A stretch of 64,000 nucleotides of DNA, from NCBI GenBank assembly GCA_964491665.1, contig CAZBII010000006.1, positions 1-64,000 of the forward strand, written 5' to 3'. Positions within the stretch are counted from its first letter, which is position 1, and every line of letters begins with the position of its first letter. This DNA comes from Ch67 sp964491665. GTDB lineage: Bacteria; Pseudomonadota; Gammaproteobacteria; Pseudomonadales; Ketobacteraceae. The notes beneath the pieces are model-generated. The model saw only the letters and a list, made by a program, of their open reading frames with translations, made no database searches and had not been told where the DNA came from. Positions 17,969 through 26,882 of the stretch are shown here, piece after piece. A program made the position numbers and the translations under genes.

Positions 17969-18744
17969 AAACGGTGAAGGTGCTGGAAACCAATATCCTC
18001 CACACCAGCGATGTGCTCTGGTGGCTGGACGGCAGCAGCGGAGAAACGCCGGCGACGATGCTGCGGATTCCGGTGGCGCTGGCGCTGCAACTGAACACCA
18101 AACCGCGCGACCTGCAGGTGGTGCACAGTGCCGGCAAGACTGCGCTGCTGCGTCGTCCCACCACCGACATGATCAACGGAGTCGCCAGCGCCAGTGACAA
18201 ACAGCGTCCCGTCGAACCGGTATTCAATGTGGCTGGCAGTGTCAGCGATGACGCCGGCCGCTACATTCCACGCACATTCAATATCAGCGCCGGCAATGGC
18301 GTCGGCCACGCCATCGTGCTGTATCCGTCGCCGCTGGGCTGCAAGTTTGGTCCCGCCGGTGGTCTGCAAGGTTGCGTGCGCTTCAACGGTTCCGGCAAAC
18401 CCGCCTGCTGGGCGCTGCTCACACTCACTGTCACCACTGCGCTCGGCGCCACGCTCACGTTTCGCGGCCAGGCCAACGGCGCCGGCGATTTCATGCTGCC
18501 GCTGAACCGGTTGCCGCCGCTGCCGGAAGGCATCTCGCATTATTCGGCGGAACTGCGCGTTGCCGCGCTGGTTTCCGCCACCGCCGACACACCGCTCGAT
18601 CCGTCCACACTGGTGGCGATGAATCCGGGCAGCCTGTCTGTCGACAACACCTTTTCCAGCCCCATCGGATTGAACGTAGTACCCGGTGAGATCCGAACCA
18701 TCCGATCCTCGAACAGGGATCATCTAGCCGTGCAACCCAGTTGA
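17965..18744 (+). CDS. eCIS-associated protein with carboxypeptidase-regulatory-like domain, function unknown
   Basis: The 259-residue protein opens with VLETNILHTSDVLWWLDGSSG. Its middle (about 105-185) looks like a beta-sandwich of the carboxypeptidase-regulatory or Ig-like type (GLQGCVRFNGSGKPACWALLTLTV, then TFRGQANGAGDFMLPLNRL). No signal peptide or membrane segment is seen. It overlaps the DUF4255 gene by 4 nt and precedes the sheath gene, so it may be a structural accessory at the cap end. I do not recognise it more precisely. Confidence 0.5.
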   Translation: MKTVKVLETNILHTSDVLWWLDGSSGETPATMLRIPVALALQLNTKPRDLQVVHSAGKTALLRRPTTDMINGVASASDKQRPVEPVFNVAGSVSDDAGRYIPRTFNISAGNGVGHAIVLYPSPLGCKFGPAGGLQGCVRFNGSGKPACWALLTLTVTTALGATLTFRGQANGAGDFMLPLNRLPPLPEGISHYSAELRVAALVSATADTPLDPSTLVAMNPGSLSVDNTFSSPIGLNVVPGEIRTIRSSNRDHLAVQPS

Positions 18745-18766
18745 CCGTCACTGAAAGGAGAAGACC

Positions 18767-20938
18767 ATGCCTGAATATCTAGCGCCGGGTGTGTTTGTGG
18801 AGGAAGTCAGTTTTCGCGCCAAATCCATCGAAGGTGTGGGCACCAGTGTCGCCGCCATCGTCGGCCCTACCCGGTTCGGTCCGCTGCGCGGCAAGCCGGA
18901 AGTGGTGACGAGTTTCGGTGAATTCACCCGTCTGTATGGCGACATCCAGAATCTGGCCATTGGCGGTGCGTCGGTGCTGAACCACACCGCGATTGCCGCG
19001 AAAGCCTTTTTCGATGGCGGCGGCAAGCAGCTGTACGTGTCGCGGGTCGGCAACTTCGCCACGCCCACCACCGGTTTTGGTTCTGCTGCCGATGCAGCGA
19101 GCGCGGTGACTTTCCGCAGCCGTTTCCCCGGCGTCATGGGCAATTTCACGCTGGAAGTGAACTGGAAGGACAGCGAGAACCTGCTGCGCAGCGAAGTCAC
19201 CAGCGCGCCGACGGAAGATGAGGTGGTGTATCTGCAGGCCACCGGACTGGCCGCATCCAACCTCGCCAACGTGACACTGCCGGGCGGACTCGGTGCCACG
19301 CTTTCCGTGCGCGCACTGGTGCAGCGCGATGGCGACAATTACGACATCGTCAGCCCGAACCTGATCGTGTCGGATGGCACCACCACCGCCACGGTCGCCG
19401 CCACCGCCACCTCGCAGGTGCAGGTGCCGGACATGACCGGCCGCACGCTGCGTTTCACCCGCGTCACCCTGAAAGCACCCGCCGGCGGCGCGCTCGATGA
19501 CGGCACCTCCGCCGTGATCGTGCTGGGCTCGGCGCTGGCACCCACCGCTGAACTGTTCACGCTGGCCGGCGGCACCTGGGGCACCAACACGGCGATCTAC
19601 GGCCTGCTGGACACCACCAACGCCGAATTCGATGTCAGCCCTAACCCGATCAACCCCGGCGTCACCGCCTTCAGCCTGCCGCTGGCAGCACTGGCCGCCG
19701 CACCCAACAACGTGCGCGCGATCATGGCCCAGCGCACCTTCGATCTGTCGGTGCGCAGCGGCGGACCCAACGGCCCGGTGATCTACACCTACGGCAACAT
19801 CACCACCGCGCCGACCGGTCCGCGCAGCCTGCCTGCCGTGCTCGCCGCCACACCGTCCAAGCATTACGACCAGCTCACCAGCCCCGTGCAGTGCACGCTG
19901 GGCAACGGTGTCGATGGCGAGGACATCATGGACGCGCTGCTGGAACTGTTCGATGACGCGGCGATGAATCCCACCGGCATTTCCATCGACGGCCCGCGCT
20001 TCCTGATCACCCTGAGCGGCGGCAGCGACGGCAACATTCCGGTGGCGCTGCATTTCGGTGGCGCCAGCGATGAAGTCAACGGCAGCACCGGTTTCGCCGC
20101 GCTGGAAGACATCGAGGATGTGTCCATCGTGATGACGCCGGCCGCCGTGGAAAGCTACGGCCAGACCGATGCCACCGTGATCGGCCAGCGCCATCAGGCC
20201 ATCGTGGCGGAAGTGCAGAAACACTGCCGCAAGATGCGTTACCGCGTCGGCATCGTCGATTCCCGCGACGGCATGTCGCTGGCGGAAGTACGCGAATTCC
20301 GCAGCAACTTCGACGATTCCCGGCTGGCGCTGTATTACCCCTGGTTGGTGATCGCCGATCCGCGCGGTGTCAGCAACACGCTTACCGTGCCGCCCGCCGG
20401 TTTCATTGCGGGTGTGTATGCCAACACCGACGTGCAGCGCGGCGTGCACAAGCCACCGGCCAACGAGCCGGTAATCGGCGTCCTGCGTTTCGCGCAGGAC
20501 ATCAACCGCTTCCAGCAGGAACTGCTCAATCCCGATGGCATCAACTGTCTGCGTTCGTTCCCCGGCCGCGGTCATCGCGTGTGGGGCGGTCGCACCCTGG
20601 CCAGCGATCCGGAATGGAAATACGTCAACGTGCGGCGCTACTTCCTGTATCTGGAACGCTCCATCGAAAAATCGACGCAGTGGGTGGTGTTCGAACCCAA
20701 CGGTGAAGCGCTGTGGGACAACGTGCGCGCCACGGTGGAAAGTTTCCTCTACAACGAATGGCGCAACGGCCGCCTGCTGGGCAGCGACAAGACAGCGTAC
20801 TTCGTGCGCTGCGACCGCAGCACCATGACCCAGAACGACATCGACAACGGCCGTCTGGTGTGCGAGATCGGCGTGGCGGCACTGAAACCGGCGGAGTTCG
20901 TGATTTTCCGCATCGGCCAGAAAACCGCAGACGCCTGA
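18767..20938 (+). CDS. eCIS contractile sheath protein 1 (Afp2/Afp3 type)
   Basis: The 723-residue protein has the phage tail sheath beginning (LAPGVFVEEVSFRAKSIEGVGTSVAAIVGP, shown as a pattern across residues 5-35) and the conserved C-terminal domain (RVWGGRTLASDPEWKYVNVR, RRYFLYLERSIEKSTQWVVF, ALKPAEFVIFRIGQ). It should polymerise around the tube and contract on triggering. It is longer than most Afp sheath proteins because of a Thr/Ala/Val-rich insert around residues 130-330, probably an outward-facing domain. AAGGAG lies 8 nt before the ATG. Confidence 0.95.
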   Translation: MPEYLAPGVFVEEVSFRAKSIEGVGTSVAAIVGPTRFGPLRGKPEVVTSFGEFTRLYGDIQNLAIGGASVLNHTAIAAKAFFDGGGKQLYVSRVGNFATPTTGFGSAADAASAVTFRSRFPGVMGNFTLEVNWKDSENLLRSEVTSAPTEDEVVYLQATGLAASNLANVTLPGGLGATLSVRALVQRDGDNYDIVSPNLIVSDGTTTATVAATATSQVQVPDMTGRTLRFTRVTLKAPAGGALDDGTSAVIVLGSALAPTAELFTLAGGTWGTNTAIYGLLDTTNAEFDVSPNPINPGVTAFSLPLAALAAAPNNVRAIMAQRTFDLSVRSGGPNGPVIYTYGNITTAPTGPRSLPAVLAATPSKHYDQLTSPVQCTLGNGVDGEDIMDALLELFDDAAMNPTGISIDGPRFLITLSGGSDGNIPVALHFGGASDEVNGSTGFAALEDIEDVSIVMTPAAVESYGQTDATVIGQRHQAIVAEVQKHCRKMRYRVGIVDSRDGMSLAEVREFRSNFDDSRLALYYPWLVIADPRGVSNTLTVPPAGFIAGVYANTDVQRGVHKPPANEPVIGVLRFAQDINRFQQELLNPDGINCLRSFPGRGHRVWGGRTLASDPEWKYVNVRRYFLYLERSIEKSTQWVVFEPNGEALWDNVRATVESFLYNEWRNGRLLGSDKTAYFVRCDRSTMTQNDIDNGRLVCEIGVAALKPAEFVIFRIGQKTADA

Positions 20939-20987
20939 TGCCCTGACGACCCGACAACGTTGACGACATTCGAACGAGGAATTCAAC

Positions 20988-21449
20988 ATGGCTCAATTTC
21001 GTGAAACACCCTATGGCGTTTTCAACTATCTGGTGAATCTGGGCGACGGCAGCGAAGGCGAAGTGCAGGGCGGCTTTTCCGAAGTGTCCGGCCTCAACGC
21101 CGAAGTCACCGTGGCGGAATACCGCGCCGGCAATTCGAAAGTGAATTACGTGCGCAAGATCCCCGCCATTCACAAGGCCGGCGACGTCACGCTGAAACGC
21201 GGCGTGATCGGCGCCGACAACATCTACTCCTGGCTGGACCAGATCCGCGCCGGCGATGTCACCGCCAAGCGCGATGTGGTGATCAAGCTGAAAAACGAAG
21301 ATCCGACGAGCAGCAGCGCTGTGGTGACCTGGAAGCTGGTGAATGCGATGCCGATCAAGTGGACCGGGCCTACGCTCACCGCGAAAGGCGGCAGCGACGT
21401 GGCGATGGAAGAGCTGGTGCTGTCCGTCGAACACATCGTGCAAAGCTGA
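20988..21449 (+). CDS. eCIS inner tube protein 1 (T4 gp19/Afp1 type)
   Basis: This 153-residue protein of the Hcp/gp19 fold is typical of the inner tube: FRETPYGVFNYLVNLGDG, GFSEVSGLNAEVTVAEYRAG, VTLKRGVIGADNIYSWLDQI and a C-terminal VAMEELVLSVEHIVQS. Hexamers stack to form the tube that is propelled into the target. It follows the sheath gene by about 50 bp with a GAGG box. Confidence 0.95.
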   Translation: MAQFRETPYGVFNYLVNLGDGSEGEVQGGFSEVSGLNAEVTVAEYRAGNSKVNYVRKIPAIHKAGDVTLKRGVIGADNIYSWLDQIRAGDVTAKRDVVIKLKNEDPTSSSAVVTWKLVNAMPIKWTGPTLTAKGGSDVAMEELVLSVEHIVQS

Positions 21450-21481
21450 ACCGGTCTGCTGAAAAAGGGGAATCCTGAGCG

Positions 21482-23086
21482 ATGGAATGGCTGACGGGAG
21501 CGCGCATTGCGCTGACGCCACGTCCGGTGCAACGCCGCGAGGCTGCGCTGGAAGTGGCGATGCTGGGCCACTATCCGAATCCGAAAAACGCGGACGGCAC
21601 CGATGCGCGTGAACGGGCGCGGGTGGCGCGGCTGCTGAGCCTGCCGGCGGCGCTCGATGACATGCGCGCGGCCGGTTTCGGCGACGCGGTGGACGCGCTG
21701 CTGGCCAGCGCCCGGCCCGGTGCGGCGCCACTGTCGCCCGCACTCGCCGGCCTGTTCCATCTGCCGATTCCCCTGCGCGCCAGTGCCGAATTCCACGACA
21801 TCTTTCCCGATTCTGCCGCCGAACCCACGCACTATGTCAGCCTGCTGGCGGGACGGCGCGCGTGGCTGGCACAGGCGGTGGATGATTTCTTTGCCAACGG
21901 CGGCGAGAAACTGTGGGTGGTGCGGATTCCGGAACGTCACGACGATCCGGCACAAGCGGACCAACTGGCGTTTCTGCCGGCGCCGAACACGCAGCTGCAC
22001 GATGTGCGCACCCTGCGCGGACTGGCCAGCGTGCTGGTGATTCCGGCGCTGGCGGTGGTGGCGTTTCCCGATCTGGAACGGTTGCAGGTTCCCGCCACGC
22101 TGCCGGACATTCCGCGCGTGCGCCTCGACAATCCCGATCCGCAGTTTCTGCCGCTGGGCGATGCGCTGGATGACGATCATCGCGAACGCCGCTATCCCTC
22201 CGAACTCAATGCCATGCAGCCGCCGCTGGCGCTGGATGTGCTGCTGCGCGGTCTGCTGGGATTCGTGCAGCGCCATCGTCCCGATGTGCAGTGCCTGCTG
22301 ACGCTGCCGCTGGAATATTCCGGCGAGGCCGGCAGTCCGGCGCTGGATCGTGTCGCGCTGAAAACGCTGCAAGCCCTGCGCGCGCAGCCGAACAACGCGC
22401 CGCTGCTGCGGCAGGTGCAGTGTCTGTTTCCCTATCTGCGCGGGCCGCGTTTCGAACTGCAGTCGCCGGTGGGTGTGATCGCCGGCAAGCAGGCCGCCAT
22501 CGCACGCACGAAAGGGCCGTGGCATTCCATTGGCGCGCAACCGCTGCTGAGCGAGGGCCTGCCGTATCCGCGGCTGTCGATCGCGGGCACGCTGGCGCTG
22601 CGTGACGATCCCGGTGTGGGCGTGCTGCAGGTGCGCAACGGCTTTGCCGGCCGCACGCAGCTGAGCCTGGATGACGAGCGCCTGCTGGTACCGGCATTGC
22701 CGCTGGCCGATTACGCCGGCGCGCTGAATGACAACGGAGAAAAGGACCCATCGCGCCATGACGGTTTTCGCGCGGCCGAAATCCAGCGCTTTCTCGGTTT
22801 CCTGCGTCGCCAGTTGCAGGCGCTGGGGGAACAGCTGGTGTTCAACGTCGACGTGAATGATCCGCGTCCGCGTCTGCTGCTGGAGCAGTTCTTCCGCCGC
22901 CTGTACAACCAGGGCGCGCTGCGCGGTGCTTTACCGGAAGAAGCCTTCCAGATTCGCCAGTCGCAGCTGCAGGAAAGCGCCCTCCAGTTCGATATCCAGA
23001 TTGCACCGGCGTTTCCGATCGACCGTATTTTTCTCACCTTCATCAACGTGGAAGGTGAATGGCAAGCGGAGGTGGGCCATGCCTGA
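21482..23086 (+). CDS. eCIS sheath-family protein 2 (probably baseplate-proximal)
   Basis: The 534-residue protein has a divergent sheath plan: an N-terminal region with AVDDFFANGGEKLWVVRIPE (like sheath 1's AAKAFFDGGGKQLYVSRVG) and a C-terminal sheath domain (FRAAEIQRFLGFLRRQLQAL, AFPIDRIFLTFINVEGEW). The canonical SFPGRGHRVWGGRT signature is absent. In Afp/PVC systems extra sheath paralogues form the ring next to the baseplate, and I infer the same here. It overlaps the next gene by 8 nt. Confidence 0.75.
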   Translation: MEWLTGARIALTPRPVQRREAALEVAMLGHYPNPKNADGTDARERARVARLLSLPAALDDMRAAGFGDAVDALLASARPGAAPLSPALAGLFHLPIPLRASAEFHDIFPDSAAEPTHYVSLLAGRRAWLAQAVDDFFANGGEKLWVVRIPERHDDPAQADQLAFLPAPNTQLHDVRTLRGLASVLVIPALAVVAFPDLERLQVPATLPDIPRVRLDNPDPQFLPLGDALDDDHRERRYPSELNAMQPPLALDVLLRGLLGFVQRHRPDVQCLLTLPLEYSGEAGSPALDRVALKTLQALRAQPNNAPLLRQVQCLFPYLRGPRFELQSPVGVIAGKQAAIARTKGPWHSIGAQPLLSEGLPYPRLSIAGTLALRDDPGVGVLQVRNGFAGRTQLSLDDERLLVPALPLADYAGALNDNGEKDPSRHDGFRAAEIQRFLGFLRRQLQALGEQLVFNVDVNDPRPRLLLEQFFRRLYNQGALRGALPEEAFQIRQSQLQESALQFDIQIAPAFPIDRIFLTFINVEGEWQAEVGHA

Positions 23087-23570
23087 AGCCGCCAGCGAAT
23101 TTGTTCCGTTCCGCTTCAAGGTGAGCCTGCATCGCAGCGACAACAACGAATTGCTGTGCGCGGGTTATTTCAGCGAAGTCACCGGTTTTGAATTGACCAT
23201 GGAACCGAAGGCGATCAAGGAAGGCGGCCGCAACTGGGGCGAGCACCAGCGCAGCGGCGCGGTGAAATTCGCGCCCATGTCGCTCAAGCGCGGCGTCACC
23301 AGCGTGAATGATCTGTGGGCCTGGTTCGACATCACCACGCGGCAGAGCCAGTACGGCCAGCGCCTGAGTGGCGAGATCACCGTGCTGGGCAATCCCAATC
23401 CGGAAGAAAATCCCGTCATGGTGTGGAAACTCACCGGCGTGCTGCCGGTGAAATTCAAGGGGCCGGATCTGAACAGCACCGCCAGCCAGGTGGCGATCGA
23501 GGAAGTGCAGCTGGTGCATGAAGGGCTGGAACTGCAGCGGCCGCCGTCCAGCACGGGAGGCACGCGATGA
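23079..23570 (+). CDS. eCIS inner tube protein 2 (Afp5-like tube initiator)
   Basis: This 163-residue gp19-fold protein is related to the tube protein at 20988 (SEVTGFELTMEPKAIKEGG, MSLKRGVTSVNDLWAWFDI, VAIEEVQLVHEGLEL). A second tube paralogue usually forms the layer joining hub and tube. It overlaps sheath 2 by 8 nt and the next gene by 4 nt. Confidence 0.88.
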   Translation: MPEAASEFVPFRFKVSLHRSDNNELLCAGYFSEVTGFELTMEPKAIKEGGRNWGEHQRSGAVKFAPMSLKRGVTSVNDLWAWFDITTRQSQYGQRLSGEITVLGNPNPEENPVMVWKLTGVLPVKFKGPDLNSTASQVAIEEVQLVHEGLELQRPPSSTGGTR

Positions 23571-24847
23571 GCGATCTGGAACGCGCCAAACTGATTCCGG
23601 TGTCCGGCAACGAGGACACGCCGGATCTGAACAGCGCCATCGACGTGCAGTTCAATCCGGTGACGCTGAAGGTGAATCTGTCCAATACGCTGAAGCCGAA
23701 CACCGGGCAGGGCAACAGCCGCGCCACGCAGTTTGTCGACAAGAGTTCGTCGACGCTGACGGTGGAACTGGTGTTCGACACCACCTATATCGAGGCAGCG
23801 GCGTCGGGTGCCGGCGGTGCGCAGGGCAGTGGTAGCAACAGCGGCGGCCAGAACGGCAGCAACCGCATCGAGCAGGGCTCGGATGTGCGTCAGCAGACCA
23901 AAAAGATCGCCGAGAAATTTCTCAAGCCGGTGGAATCCGGCAGCCAGATGCAGGCGCCGTCGCGGGTGCTGTTCCAGTGGGGCACGTTTGAATTCGTCGG
24001 CATCGTGCAGTCGTACGATGAAACGCTGGATTTCTTCTCGCCGCAGGGCCGGCCGCTGCGCGCCACGGTGGCGCTGAAACTGGCGGAGGACCGCTACCAG
24101 TTCCGCAGCAATGATCAGGCCACGCAGGCGGCACAGCAGGCGCCGGCACTGAGTTTCACCGGCAGTGGCAGCGGGAATGGCAGTGGCGCCGGTGACAGCC
24201 AGTCCGTCAGCCCGGTGCCCGGCGGCAGCAGCGGTGCCGGCAACTGGCGCGACAACGCGATGTTCAACGGTATCGAATCTCCGCGCCTGCCATCCGTGGC
24301 GGCACTGGCGCTGCCCAGTGTCAGCCTGAGTGCCGGCGCCGGTTTCGGCATCAGCGGTGGCGTGAGTGTGGGTCTGAATGCCGGCGTAACCGGAGGCGTG
24401 AATGTCGCCGTGAGCACAGGCGTGAATGCCGGCGCAACTGCCGGATCGAACCGGAACGCGAATGCCGGCGCGAACCAGATCAGCGGCGCGAATCCGGCCG
24501 GCGGCGGCACCAACGCCAGCGCAACCGGCAGCAGCGCCAACAGCCCCGCCCCACCCTTCCGCTTCGGCAATTCCACCGCCCTCGGCACCGGCGTGCCCGG
24601 CGCCTTCAGCCCGAATCCGAAAAGCGGCCTGCAGGCGGGCAGCCTGCAACAGGGCAGCCAGCGTCTGCGGGTGGACACCACCCCGGTAGCTCGCGGCAGC
24701 CAGAGCACAACAGCCACCAGCACGTCCGGCACAGCACCACTCACCAGCAACCCGCGCCAGACCAGCACCACCGCCCGTCCGCAGCGCAACGTGTCGGTGC
24801 AATCCCTACTCACCCCCACGCCCGACAGCGGCGTCGGGTTTGACTGA
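23567..24847 (+). CDS. CIS tube/LysM-position protein (Afp7-like) with long low-complexity tail
   Basis: The N-terminal ~200 residues match the CIS tube-associated domain of Afp7-like proteins (VQFNPVTLKVNLSNTLK, SSTLTVELVFDTTYIEA, PSRVLFQWGTFEFVGIVQSY). The remaining ~225 residues are Gly/Ala/Ser/Asn/Thr-rich, with quasi-repeats such as GVNVAVSTGVNAGATAGSN. I do not see the LysM module usual in this position. The protein probably joins tube initiator and hub. The tail may be a flexible extension or a replaced LysM. Overlaps the previous stop by 4 nt. Confidence 0.75.
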   Translation: MSDLERAKLIPVSGNEDTPDLNSAIDVQFNPVTLKVNLSNTLKPNTGQGNSRATQFVDKSSSTLTVELVFDTTYIEAAASGAGGAQGSGSNSGGQNGSNRIEQGSDVRQQTKKIAEKFLKPVESGSQMQAPSRVLFQWGTFEFVGIVQSYDETLDFFSPQGRPLRATVALKLAEDRYQFRSNDQATQAAQQAPALSFTGSGSGNGSGAGDSQSVSPVPGGSSGAGNWRDNAMFNGIESPRLPSVAALALPSVSLSAGAGFGISGGVSVGLNAGVTGGVNVAVSTGVNAGATAGSNRNANAGANQISGANPAGGGTNASATGSSANSPAPPFRFGNSTALGTGVPGAFSPNPKSGLQAGSLQQGSQRLRVDTTPVARGSQSTTATSTSGTAPLTSNPRQTSTTARPQRNVSVQSLLTPTPDSGVGFD

Positions 24848-24861
24848 TCAGGAGAATTGTC

Positions 24862-25029
24862 ATGCCCGTGATCATTCATGAAGTCACCGTGGAAATGCTG
24901 GACGCGCCAGCGCCGCCGGCCGACGCACAGTCGCCCGCGCAACAGGTGCCGGCCGCGAAAGCCGAACAGCAGCTGCTGAAAACGCTGGCGCTGGTGCAGC
25001 AGCGGCAAGACCGGCTCAAGGTGGACTGA
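24862..25029 (+). CDS. Small eCIS protein, DUF5908-like (Afp6/Pvc6 position)
   Basis: A 55-residue frame with a good GGAGAA ribosome-binding site starts MPVIIHEVTVEM, has an Ala/Pro-rich middle and ends with a charged helix (LLKTLALVQQRQDRLKVD). The opening resembles DUF5908 proteins (MPIEIRELVI pattern), which occupy the same place in Afp/PVC loci between the LysM-type and VgrG-like genes. Its exact job is not known to me. It is easy to miss because of its length. Confidence 0.75.
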   Translation: MPVIIHEVTVEMLDAPAPPADAQSPAQQVPAAKAEQQLLKTLALVQQRQDRLKVD

Positions 25030-25035
25030 TACGCG

Positions 25036-26085
25036 ATGATCGATCCCGCCTTTGTCAGCAGTCGCCCCACGTTCAAGCTGGACGGGAATGCCCGCGCCGG
25101 CCTGGAACCGCTGCTCACCCACATGGTGATCAACCAGCCATTGCACGGCTGCGCCCACGGCGAACTGCATTTCACCAACTGGGGCATCCGCGAGGGTGGC
25201 GACACACCGGATTTCATTCTCGATGACATCAATCTGGGTGCCGAACTGGAAATACTGATGGGGCAGGACAATCCGGTGACGCTGTTCAAGGGCGACATCA
25301 CCGCGCTGGAAGAACGCTACGGCGACGGCGCGCCACCGACCCTGGTGCTGCTGGTGCAGGACAAGCTGCACAGGCTGGCGCGCAGCCGCCACTGCCGCAG
25401 TTTTGAGGATCAGAGTCCGGACGACATCGTGCAAAGCATTGCCAGCGAAGCGGGCCTGCAGGCCGACGCCAATCTTTCCAGCCTCACCACCACCTGGCAC
25501 CAGCTCAACGAAAGCGATCTGGCATTCCTGCTGCGCCTGGGCGCGCGCTTCGACATCGGCGTGCGCCTGAATGGCAACCGCCTGCGGGCCAAACCCGAAG
25601 AAAGCGATTCCAGTCCGCTGGCCCTGGGCGGCCAGGACAGCATCATCAGCGCGCGCCTGATCGCCGATCTCAATCACCAGCCCAGCGAATCCCGCGTCAC
25701 CGGCTACAACCTCGCCGACGACGCCAGCACCGATTTCACCAGCGGCGGACTGGAACCGGCACCGCAGGGCACCAGCGCCACCACCACCCTCAGCGATCTG
25801 GGCTGGACCAGCGCCGAAATCCTGCCGCAGCCGTTTGCCCGCAGCAACGCCGAAGCCGAAGCGCTGGCCAAAGCGCACCTGCGCCGGCAGGGCAAACGCT
25901 TCATTGCCGGCGACATCATCTGTCAGGGCGAAGCGACGCTCAGCGTGGGCCGCGAAATCGATCTGTCCGGCGTCACCCCGCGCCTGTGCGGCATCTACCA
26001 GATCGTCCACTGCACCCACCGTTTCGACAACGAAAGCGGCTTCGAAACCCATCTGAAAGTGAACAAGGGAGGCTGGCAGCCATGA
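25036..26085 (+). CDS. eCIS baseplate hub, phage late control D / gp27-like (Afp8 N-terminal part)
   Basis: The 349-residue protein has the hub fold pattern: LTHMVINQPLHGCAHGELHF, LGAELEILMGQDNPVTLFKG and a middle helix DDIVQSIASEAGLQADANLS followed by WHQLNESDLAFLLRLGARF. The C-terminus shows the usual LSVGREIDLSGVTPRLCGIY. It should form the trimeric hub below the tube. In Afp8/VgrG the hub is fused to the spike, whereas here the spike is the next gene, overlapping by 4 nt. Confidence 0.88.
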   Translation: MIDPAFVSSRPTFKLDGNARAGLEPLLTHMVINQPLHGCAHGELHFTNWGIREGGDTPDFILDDINLGAELEILMGQDNPVTLFKGDITALEERYGDGAPPTLVLLVQDKLHRLARSRHCRSFEDQSPDDIVQSIASEAGLQADANLSSLTTTWHQLNESDLAFLLRLGARFDIGVRLNGNRLRAKPEESDSSPLALGGQDSIISARLIADLNHQPSESRVTGYNLADDASTDFTSGGLEPAPQGTSATTTLSDLGWTSAEILPQPFARSNAEAEALAKAHLRRQGKRFIAGDIICQGEATLSVGREIDLSGVTPRLCGIYQIVHCTHRFDNESGFETHLKVNKGGWQP

Positions 26086-26726
26086 ACCTGCACGCGCCGG
26101 GCAGCCTCAACAGCCTGCAATTGGGACAGGTCACCGACAACGCTGATCCCGACAACCGCGGCCGCATCAAGGTGCGTCTGCTGGCCACGCCGATGGAAGT
26201 CTGGGCCAGCGTGGTGGCGCCGTCCGCCGGTGCCAATTACGGCACCAGTTTCATTCCACGGCAGAACGAAATCGTGGTGCTGGCGTTTGTCACGCCGGAA
26301 CTGCCGCTGGTGCTGGGCAGCGTCTGGTCCGGTGGCGGCAGCCGTCCCGAAGACGCCGATCCGCAGGAAGAGCATTACGTGATCCGCACACCGGAAGCCA
26401 CCGTCCTGGATTTCAACGACGGCAGCGACGGCCCGCAGGTGAAACTCACCACCCGCAGCGGCTACCAGATCGTCATCAACGAAGGCAGCGGCGGCGAAAT
26501 CAGCATCGAGCGCGGCTCGCAAAGCGTGAAACTCAGCGCCAGCAGCATCGACGTGCGCAGCAGCGGCCAGGTCAACGTCGACGCCAGCACTGTCACCGTG
26601 AATGCCAGCACCGTCACCGTCAACGCCAGCATGTCGCGCTTCAGCGGCGTGGTGCAGTGCGACACCATCATCGCCACCTCGGTGGTCGGCACCAGCTACA
26701 CGCCCGGCGCGGGCAATATCTGGTAA
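26082..26726 (+). CDS. eCIS baseplate spike, gp5/phage baseplate V-like
   Basis: The 214-residue protein begins with an OB-fold typical of gp5/gpV (LQLGQVTDNADPDNRGRIKV, WASVVAPSAGANYGTSFIPR, ELPLVLGSVWSGG). It ends with a repetitive beta-helix (residues 140-205, with two VTVNAS repeats) that would make the needle. It has no lysozyme domain. No PAAR tip gene follows, and the C-terminus GAGNIW may itself form the tip. Confidence 0.9.
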   Translation: MNLHAPGSLNSLQLGQVTDNADPDNRGRIKVRLLATPMEVWASVVAPSAGANYGTSFIPRQNEIVVLAFVTPELPLVLGSVWSGGGSRPEDADPQEEHYVIRTPEATVLDFNDGSDGPQVKLTTRSGYQIVINEGSGGEISIERGSQSVKLSASSIDVRSSGQVNVDASTVTVNASTVTVNASMSRFSGVVQCDTIIATSVVGTSYTPGAGNIW

Positions 26727-26748
26727 GGGGAAACCAGCCATGAACTTA

Positions 26749-26868
26749 GCACGCACATCTGCCGGAACATCTGAAGCTGGACGCTCAGCGACAGGGATGT
26801 CGCTGTGCAGCCCCCATGGATGGGTTAATGGCGTGTCCGGATTCAGATGTTCCGGCAGATGTGTGTGC
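26749..26868. repeat. 120-nt inverted-repeat element within the eCIS operon
   Basis: A 27-nt arm at 26749-26775 is matched by 26842-26868 with a single difference, which is a G-U pair in RNA. The 66-nt interior has its own perfect hairpin, CAGCGACA (26786-26793) with TGTCGCTG (26798-26805), and a CCCAT/ATGGG palindrome (26813-26824). It lies between spike gene and the next eCIS gene, ending just before that gene's GGAGG. It could be a REP/MITE-type insertion or an RNA structure controlling downstream expression. Confidence 0.8.
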
Positions 26869-26882
26869 GGAGGAAATAATCC

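Noticed and set aside
18779..20989. 736-codon minus-strand frame opposite the sheath gene
   Set aside because: Antisense shadow of an unmistakable sheath protein; composition (His, Gly, Arg, Gln rich) is typical of such shadows.
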